Source: an uncultured Prevotella sp. (GTDB lineage Bacteria > Bacteroidota > Bacteroidia > Bacteroidales > Bacteroidaceae). Taken from it: a stretch of DNA of 10,738 nucleotides. A program made the position numbers and the translations under genes. This document shows positions 1-6,752 of the stretch, in pieces. Under the pieces are notes generated by a model that saw nothing but the letters and a program-made list of their open reading frames with translations, was not told the origin of the DNA and made no database searches. The stretch covers positions 1 to 10,738 of the forward strand of contig UQHJ01000078.1 of NCBI GenBank assembly GCA_900540885.1. Direction: 5' to 3'. Numbering within the stretch: position 1 is the first letter of the stretch; each line of letters begins with the position of its first letter.

Positions 1-603
1 TTAAAAGAAGAGTTTGACTTACCCGCGCTCGACATCTTCTTATACAAAAATATACCCTTAGGGGCTGGCCTTGGCGGTGGAAGTAGTGATGCTGCCTTCA
101 TGATGCAAGGAGTAAACGAATACTTCAATCTTGGCCTCACTACTGAAGACATGGAGCAGCGCGTGGCAAAGTTTGGTGCCGACTGCGCTTTCTTTATCAA
201 AAATACGCCTGCGTATGCTACAGGCATAGGTGATAAACTCTCGCCCATTAACCTTTCGCTAAAAGATAAGTATATCTTATTGGTAAAGCCCGACGTGTTT
301 GTATCAACCAAGGAGGCCTATGCACATGTGACACCGCGCCCCGCTGACTATCCTTTGCTTAAAGCCATCGAGCAGCCTATAGAATGTTGGCGCGAACGCA
401 TAGTCAACGATTTTGAGCAGTCCGTCTTTCCTAATCATCCAGAGTTGGCTGCCATTAAGCAAACTCTCTATGACATGGGTGCTTTGTACGCTGCGATGAG
501 TGGCAGCGGTAGCACACTGTTTGGCCTGTTTGATCGCCCCATAGACGAGGCAAAGAAAGTGTTTAGTCAGCACTTTGTGTTTATGCAAAAGTTAGCGCGA
601 TGA
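1..603 (+). CDS. ispE: 4-diphosphocytidyl-2-C-methyl-D-erythritol kinase, 5'-truncated by window edge
   Basis: IspE phosphorylates CDP-methylerythritol with ATP in the cytoplasmic MEP pathway to isopentenyl diphosphate. The reading frame is open from the first base, and 200 C-terminal residues are present. The family usually has about 270-290 residues, so roughly 70-80 N-terminal residues, including the conserved early lysine, lie outside the window. The GHMP-kinase ATP-binding glycine loop (PLGAGLGGGSSDAA) is at partial residues 19-32. The catalytic aspartate region (FGADCAFFI) is at 58-66, with the Asp at residue 61; many relatives read GADCPFF, so the Ala is a small deviation. The C-terminal GHMP motif (MSGSGSTLFG) follows at about residues 165-174. 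An internal Met at 100 is not the start, because the ATP loop lies before it. The stop overlaps the next start as ATGA, implying translational coupling. Confidence 0.95.
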   Translation, partial: LKEEFDLPALDIFLYKNIPLGAGLGGGSSDAAFMMQGVNEYFNLGLTTEDMEQRVAKFGADCAFFIKNTPAYATGIGDKLSPINLSLKDKYILLVKPDVFVSTKEAYAHVTPRPADYPLLKAIEQPIECWRERIVNDFEQSVFPNHPELAAIKQTLYDMGALYAAMSGSGSTLFGLFDRPIDEAKKVFSQHFVFMQKLAR

Positions 604-1358
604 TATTTTACTTTTCAGGTACGGGCAATTCGTTGCACGTGGCGCAAGAATTGGCAGTGACGTTGGACGACACCTTGTACAACATGACATCAAGTGAACC
701 TCTGCCGTCGCTGACCAACGGCGAAAGCGTTGGCTTTGTCTTCCCCATTTATGCATGGGGGTTGCCGCGTGTAGTAGAAAGTTTCGTGAAGCAGTTGTCG
801 AACGCGTGTGGCGAGCGTTACGTATATGGTGTATTCACCTGTGGCGACGATGTGGGGTATACCGATAACCTCTTGCGTAAAGCATTGCACAAGAAAGGTT
901 GGCACTTGAATGCTGCCTATTCTGTACAGATGCGCAATACATACGTGTGTCTGCCAGGATTTGACGTAGATACGCCCGAGGTAGTAGAACGTAAACGCGT
1001 AAATGCCGAGAAGCGCCTGTCACACATCGCACAGTGCATCTCACAACGTACTAAGGCTTGCGACGAAGAACTAACGCGAGGCACTGCAGCTTGGCTCAAG
1101 AGTTACGTGATGCGCCCCTTATTTAACTGCTTCTTAATTGACGATAAACGATTTTGGACACAACGCGATGTATGTACAAAGTGCGGCCGGTGCGTTCAAA
1201 CGTGTCCGTTGCAGAATGTATCCTTTAATCATGAAGGCAATGTAGAGTGGAAGGGACATTGCACACATTGTTTGAGATGTTATCATACGTGTCCTCGTCA
1301 TGCTGTAAACTATGGAAAATTTACGCGCAACAAGGGTCAAGTAAAAATAAATGTCTAA
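600..1358 (+). CDS. EFR1-type flavodoxin/ferredoxin fusion protein
   Basis: This is a predicted cytoplasmic electron carrier of 252 residues. The N-terminus (FYFSGTGNS at 3-11) matches the FMN phosphate-binding loop of flavodoxin-fold proteins, and the flavodoxin-like domain spans roughly residues 1-150. The C-terminus carries two complete 4Fe-4S ferredoxin motifs, C192-x2-C195-x2-C198-x3-C202-P and C221-x2-C224-x2-C227-x3-C231-P, as in bacterial dicluster ferredoxins. This order of domains is typical of the family annotated as EFR1 ferrodoxin in anaerobes. The physiological partner is not known. The start is the ATG at 600, which overlaps the ispE stop (ATGA), so the two are very probably co-transcribed and translationally coupled. 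A role in reducing MEP-pathway Fe-S enzymes is possible but is inference from context. Confidence 0.9.
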   Translation: MIFYFSGTGNSLHVAQELAVTLDDTLYNMTSSEPLPSLTNGESVGFVFPIYAWGLPRVVESFVKQLSNACGERYVYGVFTCGDDVGYTDNLLRKALHKKGWHLNAAYSVQMRNTYVCLPGFDVDTPEVVERKRVNAEKRLSHIAQCISQRTKACDEELTRGTAAWLKSYVMRPLFNCFLIDDKRFWTQRDVCTKCGRCVQTCPLQNVSFNHEGNVEWKGHCTHCLRCYHTCPRHAVNYGKFTRNKGQVKINV

Positions 1359-1430
1359 TTTTGTCGGCCGAAAGTAGCGGAACACTCTGTTCTGCTGCAT
1401 AAAACAACAATAAAAAAGATATATTTTTTT

Positions 1431-1913
1431 ATGAACAACGAATGGTTTGAGTGTAAAGTCAAATACGAGAAGACGATGGAAAACGGCTTGGTAAAGAAGG
1501 TAAACGAGCCTTATTTGGTTGATGCCTTGAACTTTACCGAAGCAGAGTCACGCATTATAGAAGAGATTACTCCCTTCATGACGGGCGTATTTGAGGTGAG
1601 CGACATTAAGCGTGCACGTTATGCTGAGATGTTTGAAGCTCCGGGCGACGATAGTGCTGACAAGTACTTCCGTGCAAAGCTCATCTTCATCACCCTTGAC
1701 GAGAAGAGCGGTAAGGAAAAGAAGACCTCGCAAAACGTATTGATACAAGCTGGCGACCTTCGCGATGCCGTAAAGCGTTTAGACGAAGGCATGAAAGGCT
1801 CAATGATGGACTACACCATTGCTTCAGTTACCGAAACAGCCATAATGGACGTTTACCACTATGAAGTTCGTAACAAGAAGGCAGGAGAGGATAAGCCCGA
1901 GTACGAAGCTTAA
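1431..1913 (+). CDS. DUF4494 domain-containing protein
   Basis: This is a 160-residue soluble protein without a signal peptide or membrane segment. It resembles the DUF4494 family, which I associate with Bacteroidota: the opening NEWFECKVKYEKTMENG, then an acidic middle (EAESRIIEEITPFM) and SDIKRARYAEMF. The family has no assigned function that I know of. The composition is rich in Lys and Glu, and the protein looks like a compact alpha/beta domain. The start ATG follows an A/T-rich leader without a clear Shine-Dalgarno sequence, as is usual in Bacteroidota. A 72-bp gap separates it from the EFR1 gene, so it may be co-transcribed with ispE-EFR1 or have its own promoter. A strong hairpin terminator lies 48 bp after its stop, ending this transcription unit. 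Confidence 0.8.
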   Translation: MNNEWFECKVKYEKTMENGLVKKVNEPYLVDALNFTEAESRIIEEITPFMTGVFEVSDIKRARYAEMFEAPGDDSADKYFRAKLIFITLDEKSGKEKKTSQNVLIQAGDLRDAVKRLDEGMKGSMMDYTIASVTETAIMDVYHYEVRNKKAGEDKPEYEA

Positions 1914-1961
1914 TTTGTACCTTTCAATCAAGCTATCTGCGCAAAAGCAAATATATTTTCC

Positions 1962-2000
1962 TTACACGCACTTTTTGTAGCGAACAAAAGGTGCGTGTAA
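1962..2000 (+). terminator. Hairpin terminator after the DUF4494 gene
   Basis: The arms at 1962-1978 and 1984-2000 form a 17-bp stem with one G-T pair around a 5-nt loop (AGCGA). A T-rich stretch (TTTGTTT) follows. The hairpin sits between the DUF4494 stop and the yggS ATG. The GTG at 1991 that could extend yggS lies inside the right arm, which argues against its use. Confidence 0.8.
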
Positions 2001-2023
2001 TTTGTTTAAGCCATATTATTGTT

Positions 2024-2683
2024 ATGATACACCTAAAGGAAATAAAGGCTACCATTCGTCCGGGTGTAGAATTGGTGGCCGTTTCAAAGTTTCACCCAGC
2101 CTCGCTCATACAAGAGGCCTACGATGAGGGGCAGCGCATCTTTGGCGAAAGCCGCGCGCAAGAGTTGCAAGCCAAACACGAAACGTTGCCCAAGGACATT
2201 GCTTGGCACTTTATTGGCCACTTACAACCCAATAAGGTAAAGTACATTGCTCCCTACATCTCGTTAATACATGCCGTAGATAGTATGAAACTCTTGCGCG
2301 AAATAGACAAACAAGCAGCCAAACATGATCGTGTGATAGACTGTTTGCTTGAATTGCACCTTGCGCAAGAAGCCACCAAGTACGGACTTTCGTTAGACGA
2401 CTGTCGGACATTGTTGCAGGATGGCGAGTGGCGTGAGTTACACCACGTGCGCATTGTGGGACTGATGTGTATGGCTTCCAATACGGACGACGAAGCGCAA
2501 GTGCGTAGTGAGTTCCACCAAGCTTATAGCTTCTTCAAAGAATGTAAGGAAGCGTACTTTGCTAATGACGATAGTTTCTGCCAACGTTCGTGGGGCATGT
2601 CGCACGATTATCAAATAGCTATGCAAGAGGGTGCCACACTTGTGCGTGTCGGCACGGCAATATTTGGCGAGCGTGAGTATTAG
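2024..2683 (+). CDS. yggS: YggS/PROSC-family pyridoxal phosphate homeostasis protein
   Basis: This is a cytoplasmic PLP-binding protein (COG0325) that buffers pyridoxal phosphate and affects amino-acid and keto-acid balance; no enzymatic reaction is established. The chosen start gives 219 residues. The PLP lysine is K22 in LVAVSKFHP. Other family blocks are RIFGESRAQEL (39-48), the conserved WHFIGHLQPNKVKYI (61-75), IVGLMCMA (144-151), and the phosphate-binding end MSHDYQIAMQEGATLVRVGTAIFG (192-215). The N-terminus is slightly shorter than the 234-residue E. coli protein. A GTG at 1991 would add 11 residues but lies in the preceding terminator stem, so the ATG at 2024 is preferred. The gene appears monocistronic, with a hairpin terminator on each side. 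The promoter would have to overlap or lie upstream of the preceding terminator; I found no consensus match. Confidence 0.93.
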   Translation: MIHLKEIKATIRPGVELVAVSKFHPASLIQEAYDEGQRIFGESRAQELQAKHETLPKDIAWHFIGHLQPNKVKYIAPYISLIHAVDSMKLLREIDKQAAKHDRVIDCLLELHLAQEATKYGLSLDDCRTLLQDGEWRELHHVRIVGLMCMASNTDDEAQVRSEFHQAYSFFKECKEAYFANDDSFCQRSWGMSHDYQIAMQEGATLVRVGTAIFGEREY

Positions 2684-2714
2684 CCACAGTTACGCGCAAA
2701 AGAGACGAAATAAG

Positions 2715-2745
2715 AAGCATTGAAAATCATTGACTTTCAATGCTT
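2715..2745 (+). terminator. Intrinsic terminator after yggS
   Basis: A perfect 11-bp stem (AAGCATTGAAA paired with TTTCAATGCTT) around a 9-nt loop ends in a T-rich run (CTTTTATTG). It begins 31 bp after the yggS stop, in the right orientation and position to end that transcript. Confidence 0.8.
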
Positions 2746-2829
2746 TTATTGTATTCGGCTAAAGCGAAAGGTAATGAAAAACGTTTCGTTTTGTGAATAT
2801 TTTTGCTTTAAATAAGGTAAAAAATATTT

Positions 2830-2980
2830 TACTTATAGTCGCTTAGCGCGAGAACATACATAACATACAATTTAACATACTTATTTTTTACATATTACTC
2901 AATTTGTGCCAAGGCACAAATTGAGTATAGTATGTAAAATTGTATGTTATGTATGTTCTCGCGCTAAGCGACTATAAGTA
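2830..2980. repeat. Long near-perfect palindrome in the convergent gap
   Basis: The outer arms 2830-2873 and 2937-2980 are exact inverted copies (44 bp). After one mismatch, pairing resumes at 2875-2881 with 2929-2935. The inner arms 2896-2910 and 2913-2927 are exact (15 bp), with only AA at the apex. The left arm has about 13 extra A/T-rich bases (2882-2895) compared with the right. The arms include a CGCTTAGCGCGAG block and repeats of ACATA. No ORF is present. It lies between the ends of yggS and the M48 protease gene, where a transcript from either side would form a very stable hairpin. Confidence 0.95.
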
Positions 2981-3003
2981 GATGCTCAAAACCTGCTGCT
3001 GCC

Positions 3004-3020
3004 GCGGGTTACAAACCCGC
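3004..3020. repeat. Small GC-rich REP-like hairpin
   Basis: GCGGGTT and AACCCGC form a perfect 7-bp stem around ACA, preceded by CTGCTGCC and followed by a run of C residues. Its GC content stands out in an A/T-rich gap, as in repetitive extragenic palindromes, but its copy number in the genome cannot be seen here. On the - strand it lies 41 bp past the M48 stop and could contribute to termination, although the following bases are not T-rich. Confidence 0.5.
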
Positions 3021-3060
3021 CCCCCAATTAGACAGACAAATTGCAGTTTATTTAAGGCTA

Positions 3061-4005
3061 CTACTTCTTCCTAGTCGTTTTTTTAGCCGTAGACTTTTTG
3101 GCAGAGCTTTTTTTAGTTGTGCTCTTCTTTGTAGAAGTCTTTTTGGTAGAAGTCTTCTTTGTAGAAGACTTCTTGGTAGTCGTAGTAGTGATGGGACGGT
3201 AGTACTTTTGAGCTGTGGGCAACCACTTATTGATGTTGGCAATGCGCTTGCTGTCAGAAGGGTGGTCACTCAAGAAAGCAGGCATAGAAGAAGTGCTGCT
3301 GGCAGCCATGCGTTGCCAAAAGCTAACGGCAACGCTGGGATTGTAACCTGCCATGGCCGCAAATATTAAACCCATGTAGTCAGCTTCGCTTTCGTTGTTG
3401 CGAGAATACTTTAGACTACCCAACTTTGTACCTAAAGAGAAGGCCGTCTGGGTAAGGATAGAAGTCGTATTGTTTACCCCCGTTGCTCCCAGAACGGCAC
3501 CTAATACCTTAGCACCCATTTGTTGCTTTACTTTCGTACTGAGCTGCTCGGCAGAGTGTTTGGCCACTGCGTGGGCTATTTCGTGCCCCAATACAATGGC
3601 AAGAGCACTTTCACTTTGCGTAACAGGTAAGAGACCTTCGTAGACTACAATCTTACCACCAGGCATACAGAAAGCATTAGCCGTATTGTCTTGTACGAGG
3701 TTAAACTCCCATTGGTAGTTCTGAATAGCATCGAGGCGGTTGTTCTCTTTCAAGTAAGTTTCGACTGCTGTAGCGAGGCGTTGACCTACTTTCTTGACCA
3801 AGGCCGTATTGGTAGCGTCAGTAGAGATTTTGACTGATTTCAGGTAGCTCTCGTACTCTTGCGAGCTGAGGCTGAGCACTTGTTCGTCGCTCACCCAAAG
3901 TTTAACTTTACGACCGGTTACGGGTACGGTGTACTTCGTTTGTGCACTAACGGGGGCTACCATGAGTAGCATTAGTGCGATAAGTAAGAATTTAAGCTTC
4001 TTCAT
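3061..4005 (-). CDS. Secreted M48-family zinc metalloprotease with Lys-rich repeat tail
   Basis: This is a predicted extracytoplasmic M48 peptidase of 314 residues, probably in protein quality control of the envelope, like the BepA/LoiP/YcaL group. A signal peptide covers residues 1-21 (two Lys, a hydrophobic core, then PVSA before Gln), consistent with signal peptidase I cleavage. The zinc motif HEIAH is at 141-145 and the third ligand region ESEADYMG is at 205-212 (Glu207). SDHPSDSKRI at 247-256 is also typical of the family. No transmembrane helices of the HtpX type are seen. Residues from about 273 to 314 form a low-complexity tail of Thr, Ser and paired Lys (STKKT-type repeats, ending TTRKK), encoded by imperfect short DNA repeats at 3064-3190. 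The rest has the length of a normal secreted M48 protein, so the tail is an addition. No consensus promoter is visible upstream. Substrate unknown. Confidence 0.9.
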   Translation of the reverse strand: MKKLKFLLIALMLLMVAPVSAQTKYTVPVTGRKVKLWVSDEQVLSLSSQEYESYLKSVKISTDATNTALVKKVGQRLATAVETYLKENNRLDAIQNYQWEFNLVQDNTANAFCMPGGKIVVYEGLLPVTQSESALAIVLGHEIAHAVAKHSAEQLSTKVKQQMGAKVLGAVLGATGVNNTTSILTQTAFSLGTKLGSLKYSRNNESEADYMGLIFAAMAGYNPSVAVSFWQRMAASSTSSMPAFLSDHPSDSKRIANINKWLPTAQKYYRPITTTTTKKSSTKKTSTKKTSTKKSTTKKSSAKKSTAKKTTRKK

Positions 4006-4040
4006 TGTAATAGTAGTTTTATGTGTGTGCGTATATTAGA

Positions 4041-4079
4041 AAAGCCACCCCCTAAAGTAGACCTTATGGGGGTGGCTTT
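4041..4079 (-). terminator. Intrinsic terminator after glgP
   Basis: A perfect 12-bp stem (AAAGCCACCCCC paired with GGGGGTGGCTTT) encloses a loop of about 15 nt. Read on the - strand it follows the glgP stop by 21 bp and runs into TTTTCTAATAT. It separates the glycogen operon from the M48 protease gene. Confidence 0.85.
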
Positions 4080-4100
4080 ATTAAGAGCTATAGAGGGTTA

Positions 4101-6731
4101 TTAGTTGAACCAGCGTACGTAGCAGAAGTCTTGACGGTTGGGCAAGTACTTGTTTTTGGGATACATACGATAAGCTACCTTGTAAGAACCAGCGAGGTCG
4201 ACACTTGCAGTAAGTTCGAAGGTGTAGAGGTTGCCTTCGTGCTTAACAACGTTCATAGGCATAACGGTGTAAATTTCTTCGTTGCCTTCAGTGCCGCTGA
4301 TGATAACCAAGTCAATGCCGATGGCATCGTCGAGGCCTTGTTCGTCAACAACGTGCTTAACAGAGAAGTCATTACCGCTTACCAAAGTGCCGTTTTGGAG
4401 ATTTTCGCTGCGTTCGCTGCTTACAACGCGAATGTCGTTCCAGCGTTGAGCTACGCTCTCCTTCCATGCTGCGATGCTCTTAGCCAACTGATTGTCATTG
4501 GCAGCGAGTGTCTTGTAACGTGCAGCTTCGGGGTTGTAGAAGCGATCATAATAGTCGTCTAACTGACGCTTCATGGTGTAGTGAGGAGCAATGCTTGCGA
4601 TAGAGTTCTTTACGGTGCGTACCCAGTTTTCAGAGTAGCCCTTGCGGTTGCGTGCGTAGTAAAGAGGAATAATCTCTTGTTCGAGCATAGAGTAGATAGT
4701 AGAAGCGTCGAGCTTGTCTTGGTGACCTTGGTTTTCGTAAGTGCGGCGGTCGGTCAATGCCCAACCTGCGCCTTCGCGATAACCTTCATACCACCAACCA
4801 TCGAGTACGCTGAGGTTGACAACACCGTTCATCAACGCCTTTTCACCAGAAGTACCACTGGCTTCGAGTGGACGAGTCGGGGTGTTCATCCAGATATCAA
4901 CACCAGAAACGAGGCGACGAGCCAACTGCATGTCGTAGTTGTCGAGGAAGAGAATCTTACCCATGAACTCAGGACGCTGAGATATGTCGTAGATCTTCTT
5001 AATCAAGCCTTGACCAGCACCGTCAGCGGGGTGAGCTTTACCTGCAAAGAGGAACTGTACGGGGTAGTCGGGGTTGTTGACAATCTTAGCCAAGCGGTCG
5101 AGGTCAGAGAAGAGCAAGTGAGCACGCTTGTAAGTGGCGAAACGACGAGCGAAACCAATTAAGAGCGCGTTGGGGTTGATCTTGTCGAGCAAGCTAACTA
5201 CGAGTGAGGGGTCGCCTTGGTTGCGCAACCAGTTCTCACGGAAGCGAGCGCGAATGTAGTTGATGAGTTTGTTCTTCAAGGTGACACGTGTGTTCCAGAC
5301 AACTTCATCGGGCACATTGTGTATCTTCTCCCAAATCTTTTCGTTGCTCTGATCGTGAATGTAGTCCTTGCCTAAGTATTTAGCATAAACGGCTTGCCAT
5401 TCCTTCGCACACCATGTGGGGAAGTGAACACCATTGGTAACGTAACCAACGTGGCTCTCTTCGGGGTGGGGGTTGTAGATGTTGAACCATTCGTCGTGTG
5501 TGCGCTCAGCGTGGTTGAGGCGGCTGGCAGCAGGCATATAACCTGGCCAGATGCCCTTGAACATTTGCTGACTTACGCGGCCGTGTAACCAGCTGACACC
5601 GTTGACCTCTTGGCAAGTCTTGCAAAGGAAGGTAGACATACAGAACTTCTCGCCCTTATCGTCGGGGTTGGTGCGGCCTAAGCCCATGAAGTCGTCCCAA
5701 GAGATGCCCAAACGAGCGGGGAATTGATTCATATACTTATTGAAGAGACCTTCGTCGAAGTAGTCGTGACCTGCGGGCACGGGCGTGTGAACCGTGTAGA
5801 GAGAAGAAGCGCGAACGAGTTCAAGGGCTTCGTTGAAGTTCAAACCGCTTTCAACGTAGTCGGCCAAGCGCTGAACGTTGCACAATGCAGCGTGACCTTC
5901 GTTGCAGTGGTAGATGTCCTTCGTAATGCCTAATTGCTTGAGGGCTAACATACCACCGATGCCGAGCAAGTACTCCTGCTTGATACGGTTCTCCCAGTCT
6001 CCACCATAGAGAGAGTGGGTGATGCGACGATCGAACTCAGAGTTCATCTCGTTATCCGTATCGAGCAAGTAGAGCTTGATACGACCTACGTTAGCTACCC
6101 AAAGAGTAGCGTGAACCATGAAGTTGGGGTAAGGTACGTCTACTACAACTTGGTTGCCTTCTTTGTCGAGAACGCGCTCGATAGGCAGACGGTCGAAGTC
6201 TTGTGCTTCGTAGTTGGCAATCTGCTGGCCGTCCATAGAAAGGCTCTGCGTAAAGTAGCCATAACGGTAGAGGAAGCCAACGGCTACCATGTCGACGTTG
6301 CTATCAGAAGCCTCTTTCAAGTAATCACCAGCGAGGATGCCCAAACCACCAGAGTAGATCTTAAGCACGTGGCTCAAACCGTATTCCATGCAGAAGTAAG
6401 CAACTGAAGCGCGCTTAGCGTTAGGCTTAACGTCCATGTACTTACGGAAGTCGTTGTAGACCTTGTCCATGCGAGCAATGGTCTCTTCGTCCTTTGACAA
6501 TTCCGTCAAGCGATCGTAGTCGATACTGCGAAGCAGGTCGATAGGATTGCACTTAACCTTCTTCCAAAGGTCGTTGTCAAGGCTGGCAAAGAGCTGAATA
6601 GCCTCTGTGTTCCATGCCCACCAAAGGTTGTGAGCTAACTCGTCCAACTTTTTCAAAGCCTCAGGAATGTGGCTTTTAACGTTTACCACCTTCCATGAGG
6701 GTTGGTTGGCGTTGCTGATTTTAATGTTCAT
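4101..6731 (-). CDS. glgP: Alpha-glucan (glycogen) phosphorylase, GT35 family
   Basis: GlgP is a cytoplasmic PLP enzyme that releases glucose 1-phosphate from glycogen or maltodextrin ends. The protein has 876 residues. The N-terminal DUF3417-type region (HIPEALKKLDELAHNLWWAW, 21-40) marks the shorter alpha-glucan phosphorylase branch rather than the muscle/E. coli type. Then come IYSGGLGILAGDYLKEASD (125-143), YHCNEGHAAL (274-283), VTNGVHFPTW (431-440), GFARRFATYKRA (526-537) and the PLP site EASGTSGEK (623-631), with K631 the likely Schiff-base lysine. The final 105 residues form an extra beta-rich region ending RQDFCYVRWFN, which I recall as usual in Bacteroidota homologues. Residues 397-430, between WPG and VTNGVH, look about 20 residues longer than I expect. 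The gene starts 21 bp after the synthase stop, so both are expressed together, and a terminator follows. Confidence 0.95.
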   Translation of the reverse strand: MNIKISNANQPSWKVVNVKSHIPEALKKLDELAHNLWWAWNTEAIQLFASLDNDLWKKVKCNPIDLLRSIDYDRLTELSKDEETIARMDKVYNDFRKYMDVKPNAKRASVAYFCMEYGLSHVLKIYSGGLGILAGDYLKEASDSNVDMVAVGFLYRYGYFTQSLSMDGQQIANYEAQDFDRLPIERVLDKEGNQVVVDVPYPNFMVHATLWVANVGRIKLYLLDTDNEMNSEFDRRITHSLYGGDWENRIKQEYLLGIGGMLALKQLGITKDIYHCNEGHAALCNVQRLADYVESGLNFNEALELVRASSLYTVHTPVPAGHDYFDEGLFNKYMNQFPARLGISWDDFMGLGRTNPDDKGEKFCMSTFLCKTCQEVNGVSWLHGRVSQQMFKGIWPGYMPAASRLNHAERTHDEWFNIYNPHPEESHVGYVTNGVHFPTWCAKEWQAVYAKYLGKDYIHDQSNEKIWEKIHNVPDEVVWNTRVTLKNKLINYIRARFRENWLRNQGDPSLVVSLLDKINPNALLIGFARRFATYKRAHLLFSDLDRLAKIVNNPDYPVQFLFAGKAHPADGAGQGLIKKIYDISQRPEFMGKILFLDNYDMQLARRLVSGVDIWMNTPTRPLEASGTSGEKALMNGVVNLSVLDGWWYEGYREGAGWALTDRRTYENQGHQDKLDASTIYSMLEQEIIPLYYARNRKGYSENWVRTVKNSIASIAPHYTMKRQLDDYYDRFYNPEAARYKTLAANDNQLAKSIAAWKESVAQRWNDIRVVSSERSENLQNGTLVSGNDFSVKHVVDEQGLDDAIGIDLVIISGTEGNEEIYTVMPMNVVKHEGNLYTFELTASVDLAGSYKVAYRMYPKNKYLPNRQDFCYVRWFN

Positions 6732-6752
6732 TGATTATGAAGTAGGTTTGTA

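Noticed and set aside
1356..1363. TAATTTTG as a -7 promoter element for the DUF4494 gene
   Set aside because: It matches TAnnTTTG but has no TTTG at the required 19-21 bp upstream, and it overlaps the EFR1 stop codon.
1376..1396. Hairpin terminator between EFR1 and the DUF4494 gene
   Set aside because: The 8-bp stem includes a G-T pair and has no T run directly after it, so it is too weak to call.
1991..2023. GTG start extending yggS by 11 residues
   Set aside because: It falls inside the terminator stem, and the added residues have no family counterpart; the ATG at 2024 fits better.
3003..3027. tRNA T-arm-like sequence followed by CCA
   Set aside because: The 5-bp stem and 7-nt loop resemble a T arm, but the loop TTACAAA lacks the usual TTCRA pattern and no acceptor, D or anticodon arm is found upstream.
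4581..5162. Long + strand ORF inside glgP
   Set aside because: It lies wholly antisense to the conserved GlgP frame, and its translation resembles no known protein. Codon bias in the highly biased glgP gene explains the open frame.
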